Assembly (NCBI RefSeq): GCF_000237925.1
Contig: NC_031502.1
Span: forward strand, 45,148,215-45,212,214
Reading direction: 5' to 3'
Length of the DNA stretch: 64,000 nucleotides
Origin: Schistosoma mansoni
Lineage: Eukaryota > Platyhelminthes > Trematoda > Strigeidida > Schistosomatidae
This document shows, piece by piece, positions 1-12,200 of this stretch (position 1 is the first letter of the stretch; the number at the start of each line of letters is the position of its first letter). Made by a program: the position numbers and the translations under genes. Under the pieces are notes generated by a model, which searched no databases, was not told the origin of the DNA, and saw only the letters and a list, made by a program, of their open reading frames with translations.

Positions 1-1785
1 CACAAAAATCATTCATCATGTTTTAAATGATTGATAGATAATCAATATAATGTACATTTAATTCCATAAAGATTAAATTATAAGAAATCCAGAATTTCTG
101 GTTTGTCAGTAGTATGATTCGACATTTTTCATTTATTATATGTAGTGTCCATATTAGTACTTATATTCCGGCAAATGAGTACGTTTGTCAAAATTAACAG
201 TACAGATTAAAATATACTAGGGTAAGAATAAAATATAAGAATACTAAATAACCAGTTACGTTCAAGGTTTTCATTTTTGATTACTATTTCTGAAACTTGT
301 AATTTTTTTCTAATAACTCGCAATTTTCTGATGGTAGTGAAAAAGTTTTCTTTCTCGAAAAAGACGTATCCAATTTCCTCTAGTTTTTTGGTACGAAAAT
401 TTGCTGTAAGGTCGATGTAACAATAGGATCATTTATAAAAACATACATTGTCCTCTTACATTTAATGATATGTTTTGAGTTAACAACTAATCAAAAATAT
501 TTACTTTTTGCAGGAAGTTTTTTATCTTCGTTTGATCAGACTAAGATACTTCGAAATTAACTTGGGTCCACTAATTCCTCACTTTATCTTTAATTCATAG
601 GAATACCCAATATAAGGTGAAATACTGTTTGATTGAAGGACTGTATTCATTTCGACAAATATAATATCAATTATTCAAAAATTTTTGAAGATCCACTACA
701 TGCGTATTCTAGTATTTAGTGATCAAACAAAGCAGTTATTAAATAATCTACTCAAAGATTGACTTAAGATTAATCAAAGCTTAAATACGATGAACAAAAC
801 AAAAATTATTTTTAAGGCAACCAGCTAAAAATAATTGAATAAAGGTTCAAATGACCGAACTACCGATAAGGGATACAATTATTTCTGTAATATTTTCATA
901 ATTGTACGTGCTAAAGATAAAGATGAAAAGAGATAGAATTCTGTGTCAAGTCTTTGTAATCCTATTGGGTAATGAAGCAAATAATATGAGATTAACACAT
1001 CATCCCTTGATAAACACACATAGTGATGGAGTGCTTTTAATATTTTCTACAGTTTGAATCTTTAAGTAGTTTGATCATTCTTTACAAACATTTGCGTTTA
1101 AAGAAGTAATGTGTTATCGAAGTGATACTTAGTTCAGTGACTAAATTACCCTTATTAATGTTTAAAAGCAAATGAGACAGATAATGAGTGAAGTTAAACT
1201 AAATACTAAGAAAATCCTCTTTTATCGACATAATATGTAAAAGAACTTTTTTGAATTGATCATAGTTCATCCTGCGGCTACTCATCAACATCCTAGTAAA
1301 ATATATAATGACAATATTATCTGCCAGCTTTTGTTGATCAATCTGAATAAACCCAAAGTATTATGTTATGAAAATAAAAAGCAAACTCATTGTTTAACAT
1401 TATTTATTTTTAAATATTGACATTTTATCATCTTTCAAACTTTTATGAATGTTTAAAAATGATATTTAGAGAATAAAGACAAGAATAACTTCATTTAAAT
1501 TAAGTTTTTCGTTCAAAACATATAGTTTGATAATGAATTTGTTGAAGCAATTTTCATTTGTATATACAACATACAATATGATCATTTTCATTCAGAATTG
1601 TATAATATATAATCAGTCTTATAATGGTTTTACATGTTGTTATAATTTCTCTTATTATGACCTTGCTATTCCTATTGCTTAATAATCTTGGACACCAATT
1701 CACTCGACAAGTCCCCAAATCAAAACACGGAACGAAATTATATTTCGAATAACAAGAAAAGATGGAATCAAGAAGCAGTATAAAT
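1..1785. other. Non-coding, nothing recognised
   Basis: AT-rich sequence with no supported exon, RNA gene or repeat. If the opsin A tail exon at 3139 is wrong, an exon could be here, but I saw no convincing one. Confidence 0.5.
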
Positions 1786-1930
1786 TTACTTGGTATTGTT
1801 TGGTTGAATCTTCGCATTGAGGTTTAGGAATGCGATTGATCAGTCTCTTATTGGCCATATGTTTATACTGTGCGTATCGCCTCGATATTGCCTTATTCAC
1901 AAGCGCTATGAGCAAAGATGGATAGTGGCT

Positions 1931-1990
1931 AGCATTGGAATCCAGGACGAGCGTTTCGTCCTATTTGGGACTCGTCAGCTGGGAAGATTC
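1931..1990 (-). ncRNA. Hammerhead ribozyme, core intact
   Basis: Minus strand: CTGACGA, stem II GTCC/GGAC around CAAATA, GAAA, two-base-pair stem III (AC/GT), cleavage triplet GTC at 1948-1946, then CTGG pairing with CCAG. All invariant core bases are present; stem I is shorter than in other copies. Confidence 0.75.
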
Positions 1991-2143
1991 AACCAAACAA
2001 TACCAAGTGGATGTAAACTTCACCCCATTGCTTAAACAAGTGGCTAAGAGTACTCAGTAGCTAAGTGGATAACGCGATAGCATTTAAGGTGAACGGTACT
2101 GGGTTTGAGTCCCAGAGTAAACATCAACTCTGAGATGCAGGTA

Positions 2144-2205
2144 CATCCGGCTGACGAATCCCGAATAGGACGAGACGCGCGTCCTGGATTCCACTGCTAG
2201 CCACT
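2144..2205 (+). ncRNA. Hammerhead ribozyme, decayed
   Basis: CTGACGA at 2151, but stem II has one mismatch and the GAAA core reads GAGA. GTC and CTGGAT remain. Probably inactive. Confidence 0.65.
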
Positions 2206-2935
2206 ATCCATCTTTGCTGAGAAACTTTATTTTATTTTAGAATCTTCTACAATTATCAACTAACGCTGATTGGATATGAAATAACCGATCCGCGTGCAGC
2301 AACACAATCGTGCAGGGAACATGATTTAAACCAATCTATGTCCCGCTAACACAAGCAGCGTACAATCATGAAGCAATCAAAAAATGACTTAAAATAGTTA
2401 ATTTCATTATCTAATTATATATAAACTAGAAACTGCTAGCGAAAAAAATATTTTTTAGTAGTGGATGTTATGTGACACTATATAATTTTTTTCACAACTT
2501 TATCAGTGCTTCTTTATTCCTACAGTAGTATGATAAACGGTTTACGAAATCATAATCGGATAGGTCACTCTGTTTTTCAGTCCTTTTAATTTGAGGATAA
2601 ATGTAACTAAATGGAGTCCAGTATTGTCTTACAATACAACTGCTTGCTCTTTTTTCTAAAAAAATGACTTATTAGCATTGAAGATATATGGTTAATATAC
2701 CGTCATCCCATCAAATGATTTATACTGTCATCAGTATTAATAACTGTCGAGCTTTTTCTCCAGCGATATTAGTGTACATAATTTCATTATCTTAGGAAGG
2801 ATTACCATATTTTGCAGAGCCTTATTTTGGAAACAATTACCTCTGCAAAATTTACTGACTTCCCAAAAATCGAGCATGTTTACAGAAAAAGTAATCTTTG
2901 ATCGTTTCTTGATAACAATAACTCATATTAGTAGT

Positions 2936-2941
2936 TTTATT
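2936..2941 (-). terminator. Candidate AATAAA poly(A) signal for opsin A
   Basis: TTTATT on the plus strand reads AATAAA on the minus strand, about 200 nt past the stop of the candidate last exon. The motif is common by chance in AT-rich DNA; it only supports the exon call. Confidence 0.3.
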
Positions 2942-3138
2942 CTATTGATCACTAATAGCTATCCCAAATGCTATTTTACAAATTAGAAAAATGGTAACAA
3001 ATATGGTTCTTCCAACTGTAAATGTAAATCTAGATAATTACATAATTTCTAGTCAGTAGTTACGATGATATGAGAACAACATTGAGGCACATGAAACTGT
3101 GGTTGACTTCTATTTTATCCATGATTGTGAAACGTTTT

Positions 3139-3192
3139 CTATTCTTCAACTTGACACGTTGTTGAAAGTTCTCCTCTAGAGGACTGTTCAGT
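3139..3192 (-). CDS. Opsin A candidate last exon (17-residue C-terminal tail)
   Basis: On the minus strand a long pyrimidine tract (TTTTCTTTCTAACAG) precedes 3192. In the required phase 0 the sequence reads 17 residues rich in Ser/Thr and Glu (TEQSSRGELSTTCQVEE) and then TAG. A short Ser/Thr tail is what opsins use for phosphorylation and arrestin binding. A poly(A) signal lies about 200 nt further on. The tail has no clear similarity to the 36-residue tail of opsin B, so this rests on splice signal, phase and composition only; the true exon could lie elsewhere or before base 1. Confidence 0.45.
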   Translation of the reverse strand, partial: TEQSSRGELSTTCQVEE

Positions 3193-6100
3193 CTGTTAGA
3201 AAGAAAAGAAAAGCCAAAATTGAGAAACGTTTTACTGATACGTATCGTAGATAGCACGAAAACTTTATTACGTAATAATTCAAGATTAACTACCTAGGGT
3301 ATGAAACAGTTATCTCTGATTGTCATGAAGTGAGAGTCAGGCTTTACCTTAAAATCACCGGATTTAAAATATGTGGATCAGTAAATTTTGGCTTAGAGGT
3401 CTACTTTTATGTTATGAGTTTTTAAGATCCTAAATCGGATCCTTGTAACTTGGGATGAAATAGCCGTCCAGTAGTCTCTGGTTTACAGTGGTCCTCAAAT
3501 GTTTATCTTTTGATTGTCATAACTATCCCAAAACTAAAAATCTTTTGTTCTTATTTGATATTTGCAATCTCCATTGTTCTTTGCATCCGGACAAACCATA
3601 ACAAACCATATCAAGACAAAACAGCTGTCTAGTATTTCCTGATTTCTAATGGTTATCTTACCATAAGCCAATCCGGGATGTGAAGCTAGAAAAAATATCG
3701 ACATTTTTTACGATTAAGAATAAATTGGCATTCTAACTTGCGAACGAGAATACTACAAAATTAATCATGGCATCCATGTAACTAATCTTTATTATTAAGA
3801 TATTCTAGAAGAGCATATTAACAACCTCAGTTGAAAAGTAGGTTAGATAGATCAAATAAAAAAGATCACAACTTCGTGTAAAAAGTTTACTACCAAGCAA
3901 GATATTTCCTTTCATTTTCCAACAGTATTTCATTGAAGCACATTAAAGTATAATTACAAAACATGTCAGAACTAGTTAAAGTGGTATTATAAAAGATCTT
4001 TATTTTATGATGGTAAATAACCAGGGTTTTACTTTTACTATATACAATAGGTTTCTTCGAGATTGTTTATGTTTATTTATGATGGGTTCAAAAAGCATAT
4101 AAACTGGTTGTGAATTTTATTGGGATAAATTTACATATTTGCGATTCCATTTCCCTTGAGTAGAAACAGCTACACTCAAAAACTTTAATAAGTAGGCTTC
4201 AATTAGTATTAGCACTTGAATCATAACCTGCCTAGTGTTTTGGAATAAAACTTTTCTATGAGTTTCAGATAAAAACCAGCATATTCTCCTGAAAGGTTTA
4301 AAATACTTTAAGCCTCTTCCATTTGAAACTCAACAAACTGGGTCACCCAATTAGACTTTAATTGGACTTAAGAGGTTCATATCAGTGACATCTCACTGAT
4401 CAGTTGACGAATTCACTTTATAATCAAGTATGAATTATACTAAATTCACGCATATCTTAAATGAAAGTTGAAAAGCTGATGTGTTTATGTTTCACTTTGT
4501 AGCTTTTGTTGAGAAGTAAGCGATATTTTTTTCAAATCTTCGAGATTTCCCCTTTCTTACAAAATTACAGATGATTTCCATATCAGATTAAACAAAAATT
4601 GTATGACATTTTTCCGATGTAAGTAATTTGAATAAAGTTAGTAATTAAATAGCATAACGAGAACAAATTGTTACAAATAATAGCATGGAAAATCGGCAAG
4701 TACTGTTGACTTCTGACAGAGAAATCATTTGTTTATATATACAGTCAAAATGTTAAGACTAAATTCCTAAGCCATTAAAGAAGAAGAATGTATCTGTAAA
4801 ATCTCACCGAATGAATTTGAAGTAAATCCAACGTTTCTCTTGGCAGTCTGGTTCAAGCTTTTTTTCGATAAAGTTGATGTTTGATTATAATTCCTTGAAA
4901 AAACTCGGACAAGATTGCTGAGCGAAAAGTTAAATTTACTTCAAGTTCATTCGCTGAGATTTTACAGATACATTCTTCCTCTTTAATGTCCCACATCAAC
5001 TCGGGGCCGAAACAGTGTGAAACTATTCGATTAAATTCTTAAGCATTTTTGGTGTATATATTTTCCCTATTTCGAGCATAAAAAGTCAATACAGGGTGGT
5101 AGAGAATGTTGAGTTCTGATTAGATCATGAATCGATCAGAGTTAGACCCCCATTAAAAACCTGGAAGCACTGGACGGTCGTTTTGTCCTAGTATGGAACT
5201 CTCATACACGAGACTGGAGGTCCTATGTTCGAATCCCATCTCCAGGTTTTCAATGGTGGTCTAACATTCGTGATCTCAATCATAAAAATATTTGTTATTA
5301 TTTAATGCTTTTAAACATTCTATTTTAATGTCATCATTACTTTCATGATTCGACAATTTCTATTTTATTCTTATGCATCAAAAACGTTAGAAAAGTCCTT
5401 GGTTACGATTTGCTACTAGTGAATACCGTATTGGCTGCTATTTTGTTTAGAAGGACATTTAACGTAACGATTAGTATCAAGATTTTGAAAAGCTGTCACT
5501 TAATCTATCATTTTAAAATGATGCGTACGGCAGCCAATGTGGAAAATGCAAGCTGCAAGCAACAATAAACTTAAGAAAACTACCGTTAATCTGGATAAGT
5601 TATAATTATTTTGTAACAAAGATTCTTCTCATCACTATAATTGAATTTCCGACCTTCTTTCAGACATATGAAGAACACTTTATAGTTTTTTGTCCCTTTT
5701 CACATCTTCAAAAAAGTGTTTTCAGAAAACAATGTTTTGAATCATTGTTTGTTTGAACAATCTTTGCATCTTCCATAAAATTTTGTTTAACTATGTGAGT
5801 GCAATACTATCAACACTTTTTCTGTAAAAAATTCACAATGAATAGCAGAATACCAATCACTATACACACAGAATGATAGTACATACTTCTTAATGTCAAG
5901 TAGATTTGCCCTTTATTTTTTTGGAAATGAAAATAATATTTTTGCTGAATTTTCAATTATCCAAATTGCTTATTCGTATCGGACATATTGTAATAAGTTT
6001 TTCCTTTTTTCAGCTCTCTAGATAACCTGTATCTTCAATTTAATTTTTAAAAAAAGGCCAGTAAAACTTGAAAAATTTTCATTAATGAGTGACAACAGTG

Positions 6101-6229
6101 GTTTGGGAATCAAAGATTTTTTCAACAACGAAGTTTGTTTACCAACGATCATGTCAGTATAGTCATGTTATGACGTTGTTCTGACCAAGCTCTTATATTA
6201 ACAGTAAGTGGTTTCAGTAACTGGTCGTA

Positions 6230-6268
<39 letters not shown>

Positions 6269-9200
6269 GTTTGCTTCTTAACGTTTCGTAGATTTCAACT
6301 ACTGAGGTATTTAAATATCCTATTATTGTCCTACACAACCATAGAGGAATAAACCAGGGGCAAGTTTACTGACGTGTTAAAAATACGACTTTGGAATTCG
6401 AAACACAATACCATTTATCAACAATGAACATAACATGAGCACTTGTGGTTAAATATTATGCAAATTCGTTTCACATATACTCATAGAAGGATGTTTACCC
6501 TTATGTGGAATTTATTATGCACACTGTCAGTATTTTATTATTATTCATTTGGGTTGAACTTTAATTCGATCGATAATTCGAAGAAATAGGAAGAGTAACT
6601 GATTTCTTTTTAACGTTGACGTTAATGTTTAGGAAAGTAATCTATCAGAGATTATTTCTGGTATTTAAAAAAATACAAAATTTTTTAAAATTTGATTGCT
6701 GTTTGTTTAATTTATTTTACGGTAGATGAAAAACAGTTATGAGAATGAAATTTTCACGTAACTTACCCTATTTTTGGTTAGTCTAAGAAATCCAAATCGT
6801 TGTTGAAGTAGAGAACGAAATTTTGGGTATCTGAAAGCATAAATACACGGGTTCCATATGGCTGCTGTTTTTGCACATAAACATGGTATTTCAACCATTA
6901 GTGGTGTTATGTAATCAGCGTAACCAATGAGGGCCATTAGACAAACAAATGAATATGGGGTCCAACATATTAAATAAACGCCTAACAGTATAGCTGATGA
7001 CTTCAATACAAAAGTATCTGATTTTGAGGACGCTGAAATACAATTAAAAGATGACAATGATAAATAATGTTCATGAAGGTGAAACAGTGTACATGTAGCT
7101 TGATGTACGTTCATATACAAGCCTGTTTATATAACATAGAAGCATTCAATATTATTACATGAACGAAGCAGTGATCCATTATCAACAAACTAATAAGATG
7201 CAAAATCGCTTCTTTACAGTGTGACCAGATATTTATGCTGATGTAATTAGGTTATAAATTGCAACAACCTCCTTTTGTGTTGTTTATTTTTGCTGGTCAG
7301 ATCTTCTGTAACTAATTCATAAGTGTGTCAGCTTTAATCCATGTTAATGGACCCGAACTAAAACGTTTTTAGTAAAATCAAATACATGATTTACATATTT
7401 ATAAATTGAACACCTAGTGGAACTTTAGTATTAACAATTTAATAAGATTACTGACATGATAGAGTTGTCACAACTTTGCTTGTTTCCCGTTTTTTTAAAC
7501 CGTTTGATTCATATCATAATTTTACGTCGCTATATGTAATTTAGTTTAATGACAAACAAAGAACATTTTTTGAAAAAATAAATTTATCAGAAGGTTATGT
7601 TGTGTAATGTTTCATTGTAACTTCATAATGATGAATTGGATAAACGGTATAACTTCACAACAATCAATTACAACTTTTGCTTAAAATTAGATCATGATTG
7701 GAGATATTTTCCCATACCAGATACATTACCAATTTATTACTACATACTGTACTGTATCAGTCAACGAACCTCTGTTATGTCTACATATATTAACGTTTTA
7801 AGTTTACCACATTAGCAGTATTCTTAAAAATAAACATTGCATACGTTTACATTCTCTTTAACAGGATAATTTGTGTGTATGATTATTTGTCAATGAAGTT
7901 CACTTACATACATTTGCACTTTTTTCCTTTTGATTAGTACCTTTGGAACTTGCTGCCATTTCAATAAAGTCTTTACCTCGACTTCTTACAATGAGAATAA
8001 TTCTGGCGTAACAGAATAGTGATAAAAATAAAGGACATAAAAAACCAAAACCAAATAATCCGATGTTGAATAATCGATTGTTAAGGTCAGTGGATATGTA
8101 ATCCATAGTGCATGATGTTTGATACCCTTCTGTCACGTAACGTCCTAAATAAAGGAACAAAATGCAAACCATAGTAGTTTGAATCAATTTAAACAGTATT
8201 ATATGTAACATATATCTTCATGTACCTTAGAAAGTCTTCTTGATTTGTCTCAGTTGTATATTAGATTAATTTTACCGTACTGGATATTTTGCTAGACATA
8301 GAATAATAAATAAAAAATTTAAAGCAATTAGTCCCTTTGGTAAATTTCGATAATGTTATAAAAAGACGAAGATTATCAGAACTATGTGATATATTAGCGC
8401 AATACATTTCAAACAATCTGATCACACATATACTTGTTAAGAACATTTATATATAAAAATAAAAGGTCAACTAGACTGGAAATGGGGGGTAAGAAAAGAC
8501 AAGGATAATAATAATAAAAATAATGTGAAAACAATTTGGAACAACATATGTAAGCGAACAATTGTTTTCAATTAGATCGTCATCAGGCTTTACTCTAATA
8601 TACATGAATATTTATATGAAAATGTTAGACCAATCAAGGCTATTTGAGTCAATAATAATCACAATGAAATAGAAATACGTTACCAAGCATAATAATAGTT
8701 AAAAGTACAAGTTGATAGTGGGAAGACAGGTGTACTGGTAGTAGTAAGAATAGTAAATTACGATAACAAAAGTCTTATCAATAATTAAACATAAGAATTA
8801 AGAGGTCAAACGTGGGTAAATAGTCTGGAATAGTAATCACAAAACATTAAAATCATTACGTAATAAGAAGTATGTAAGTAAATAGATAGTGAAGAATACA
8901 AACGGAAAGAGGTAGAAAATTACAAACAAACACAAAAAAAATGATAACCAAAATGAAAAATTTTTTACAAATAATAATAATGTCAATTATTAAGTTATGT
9001 CCGGCCATGGAAGGGATAGGGGGGTTACGAATTTCTTTTGTACACATAAATTGGGATGGAATGTACGAATCCCTATGGCTTCTGCTATATGAAGTAGACG
9101 GGAGCGAACTCCGTTGGGAAACGATGGAGGTATACGATAGATCACTTGAAATGACTTCAATTTATCAACAATATGACCACTATCAATTAGATGTTGATTA

Positions 9201-12200
9201 CGCTAATATTACGCTAATATATCACATAGTTCTGATAATCTTCGTCTTTTTATTACACTATCGAAATAAAAAATTATTATTATTTTCACCATCATCGAAT
9301 TACTAATCTCTACTCTTTGCTGATGTTTTCTATAATCAAGAGAATCTAAGTATTTGAAGCTGAGAGTTTACATTCAAAAAGATCAGACTTGGGAATTGAT
9401 TCTATGGTTGTCCATTGTCACTTTTAAACTGAAAGCTTTTGTTATCCTCTCCGTTATGTAGTGTCTAGAACTTTTTTTAAAATTGAAGATTTCTTTATAA
9501 TACTATTCTGTAACTAATGGTTTTAAACTTTATGTCATAATATTACATTTATTAATGATATAATTCTAAAATACAGATTGCAGTGTTTGTTGTAAATTTT
9601 CAAAGGTGTGATACACGAAGGTATGATACACAATGGAGCAATATAACTTTTAATGTGTAATATCTTGAAAGAAGACCATTTACGAATTACAAATATAATA
9701 ATAGTTGAGCCTTATGTAAATCTTCGCAATAAGCGATAAATATTCGTTGTTACGAAGATGCTTTGTTTGTGTCTGTAGTTTCATTAAAGTTGATGAAACG
9801 GCTTGTTATTAGTAATAAATGAAAGAAAACTCTGACAAAAGTATTGTAGTAAATGAAACTCTTGTTGGTGGAGTACAACAATAAACTATTTGAAATTATT
9901 ATTATTATTATTATTAGCACGGAATAATCGACAGTAAACACACGAAAATATCCTTGTTAGTTTTTTTTACAAAGAGCTAGTAATGAGAATCCGTAGATTT
10001 TAGCTAAAGTATTCACTTTCAGTATTTTTAATAAATGAAGTCAGTTAATGAATTAGTTATATATCGCTTACCAAATCCGAAAAGTGGTGGAATCGTCCAC
10101 ATAAGAGACCACATCCATAAAAATAACATTAACAATAATGTACGTCTAGGAGTTGTTTGAAATACACTTTCAAAAGGAGTTGCAATAACTAAGTAGCGAT
10201 CCAGTGCAACAGCGGCTATCGTAGATAAAGAAACGAATCCAAAAAGTCCACCAGCTAACCCATATAAATCACACGCTTTGTGGAAGTTAGAAAAGATGTC
10301 AATAATCTACAGTTAGATAAAACATTATATGAAACCCGAAAACATACTCTAAAATCTACTACTAACTAAACATCCAAAAATCCTAGGATCGCAATAAAAT
10401 ATATATCAGTCTTACAGAACTATATAGATTCTTCAGGTAAAATGAGCTAATTTGGAACAAACAGGAACAGTGTTCTGGAATAACCAACTGAGTATTTGAA
10501 GTAAAACCTTTGAATAAAACCCCTTATAACACTATGTTTTATCCAACACAGTCGGTTGGACTCTGTGTGGAGGCCATCTGTGGTTGATGTCAGTCCTAAG
10601 TTCGAGTAAAGAAAGTGTCAGGTTTGGGTTTAAGATTTCCACCTCACAAAATGTATTCATTACCATAGCATCAACAGTTTAAACCATTTAAAATTTGCCC
10701 TGGCTGTCAAACAGTTATGATATAGTAAGTTGTAACGCCACTTGTATAAAGCCAGGAGCTTCTGGGAGTCATATGTCCGAAACCACTTTTAACAACTAAG
10801 AAACAAATAAACATAGGAACATGAAATGTTTGAACAATTTTGAAAAACGGGAGAGTAATTTAAGCAGTTATAATTATGAGAAATAACATGATTATTCCTA
10901 GAATAAGTGATACTCATTGGACACAATCTGAACAGAAGGGACTAAATTCAGTGGGGATGCTATCGTATTCTACTTATAAAGAATATATCCCGCACTAACA
11001 AGGTCCTCAGAAAACGTAAAAAGAAATAGGAGTTGATATAGCTCCAAATAACCTCCTGACAGTGGCCAGGCTAAAATTGAAGATTAAGAAGTGATGGACA
11101 ACTGGACAAACAACATTATAAAAGTTTGATACATCCTTCCTTCAAATGCTAATAAACTGAGCGAATTCAAGATAACTCTCGTTAGTAAACTCCATGCCAC
11201 ACAAGATGTAGTTAGAAAAGGGGAAACCACAGTGGCGGATACTTGGAAAAGAATTAAAGCTGTAATAAAATCAACATGATAGAAAGCTCTCGGTCGTAAG
11301 ATGCACCTTGATAAAGAACAGGTCCCTATTGATACCCGTAGGCAAGATTCAAGAAAGGAAAAGCTAGAAGATAATAGTTAACAACAACCGAACAAGAGCG
11401 GATAAATTCAAGACATAGGCCGAAAGTTCAGAAGCGAACGAGCAAGCGAAGAGGTGCACTATAGATAACATGCGAAAATGTAAAGACCTGGAAACCACAG
11501 TCAAAAAACTGAAAGAATATTAAAATATGGATCAGACAACATGCTAGCTGAAAAATTGCAGTTAGATATAGAGGTATCTTGAAGGAGGTCCTAAGTTTTG
11601 TTTAGAAAGATTTGTGAAGAAGAATAAGTACCATCTGATTGAAAAAAGGATACCTGATGAAGATACTGAAAGAAATAGATCTCAGTAAATATAGGAACTA
11701 CAGAGGAACTACATGACTGTCAGTCCCAATGCTAACATCACTACCAAAAGAGGTGCAGGCATTTATCATCAAATGCCTATGCAAGATACCAAAGATCTAT
11801 TCGTGAGAGACCATTAGCAATAACCCTTTCTGGTAAAGAACAAACTAACAACCAATTGTGGATGAAATCAAGTAAAAGTGATGGATGTAGATAGAGCACA
11901 TTTTAGTAAAACCACTGAATTCCATCACGAGTCGAGTTCAAGAGGTAAGAGATAAACTAAAGAATATATGGAGCAAATAATGGGAGGTAGAAATTAGGAT
12001 TATGAGTGACCCAATGGAATAACTGGAAAGGGAAGCCCAAGACAAAACTGGCCAAAGAGGGGTAGCAAGCTTGAGTGAGTTATAATGACTTTATTTGATA
12101 TTAAAGGATTTTGAATGCATCTGCGAATCCACAGAGAACTAAGCTGCGATTTTTCTCTTCTTGAAATTTTTTTTTAACAAAACAGTTCAATAGTCTTCGC

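Larger units (their letters stand above)
1786..2215. repeat. Composite Smα-like SINE with two opposed hammerhead modules
   Basis: The left part carries a hammerhead facing minus; the right part carries a tRNA-like unit (A box-like TAGCTAAGTGG at 2058, B box GGTTTGAGTCCC at 2102) and a hammerhead facing plus. Short inverted arms (GAAGATTCAACCAAACAA and its complement) bracket the left module. It matches the known SINE-like Smα retroposons of schistosomes, which encode hammerheads. Confidence 0.8.
3193..6766 (-). other. Opsin A intron 5 (if last exon is right)
   Basis: 3574 bp holding the MITE-like element, one degraded SINE and a TA tract; otherwise nothing recognised. Confidence 0.45.
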
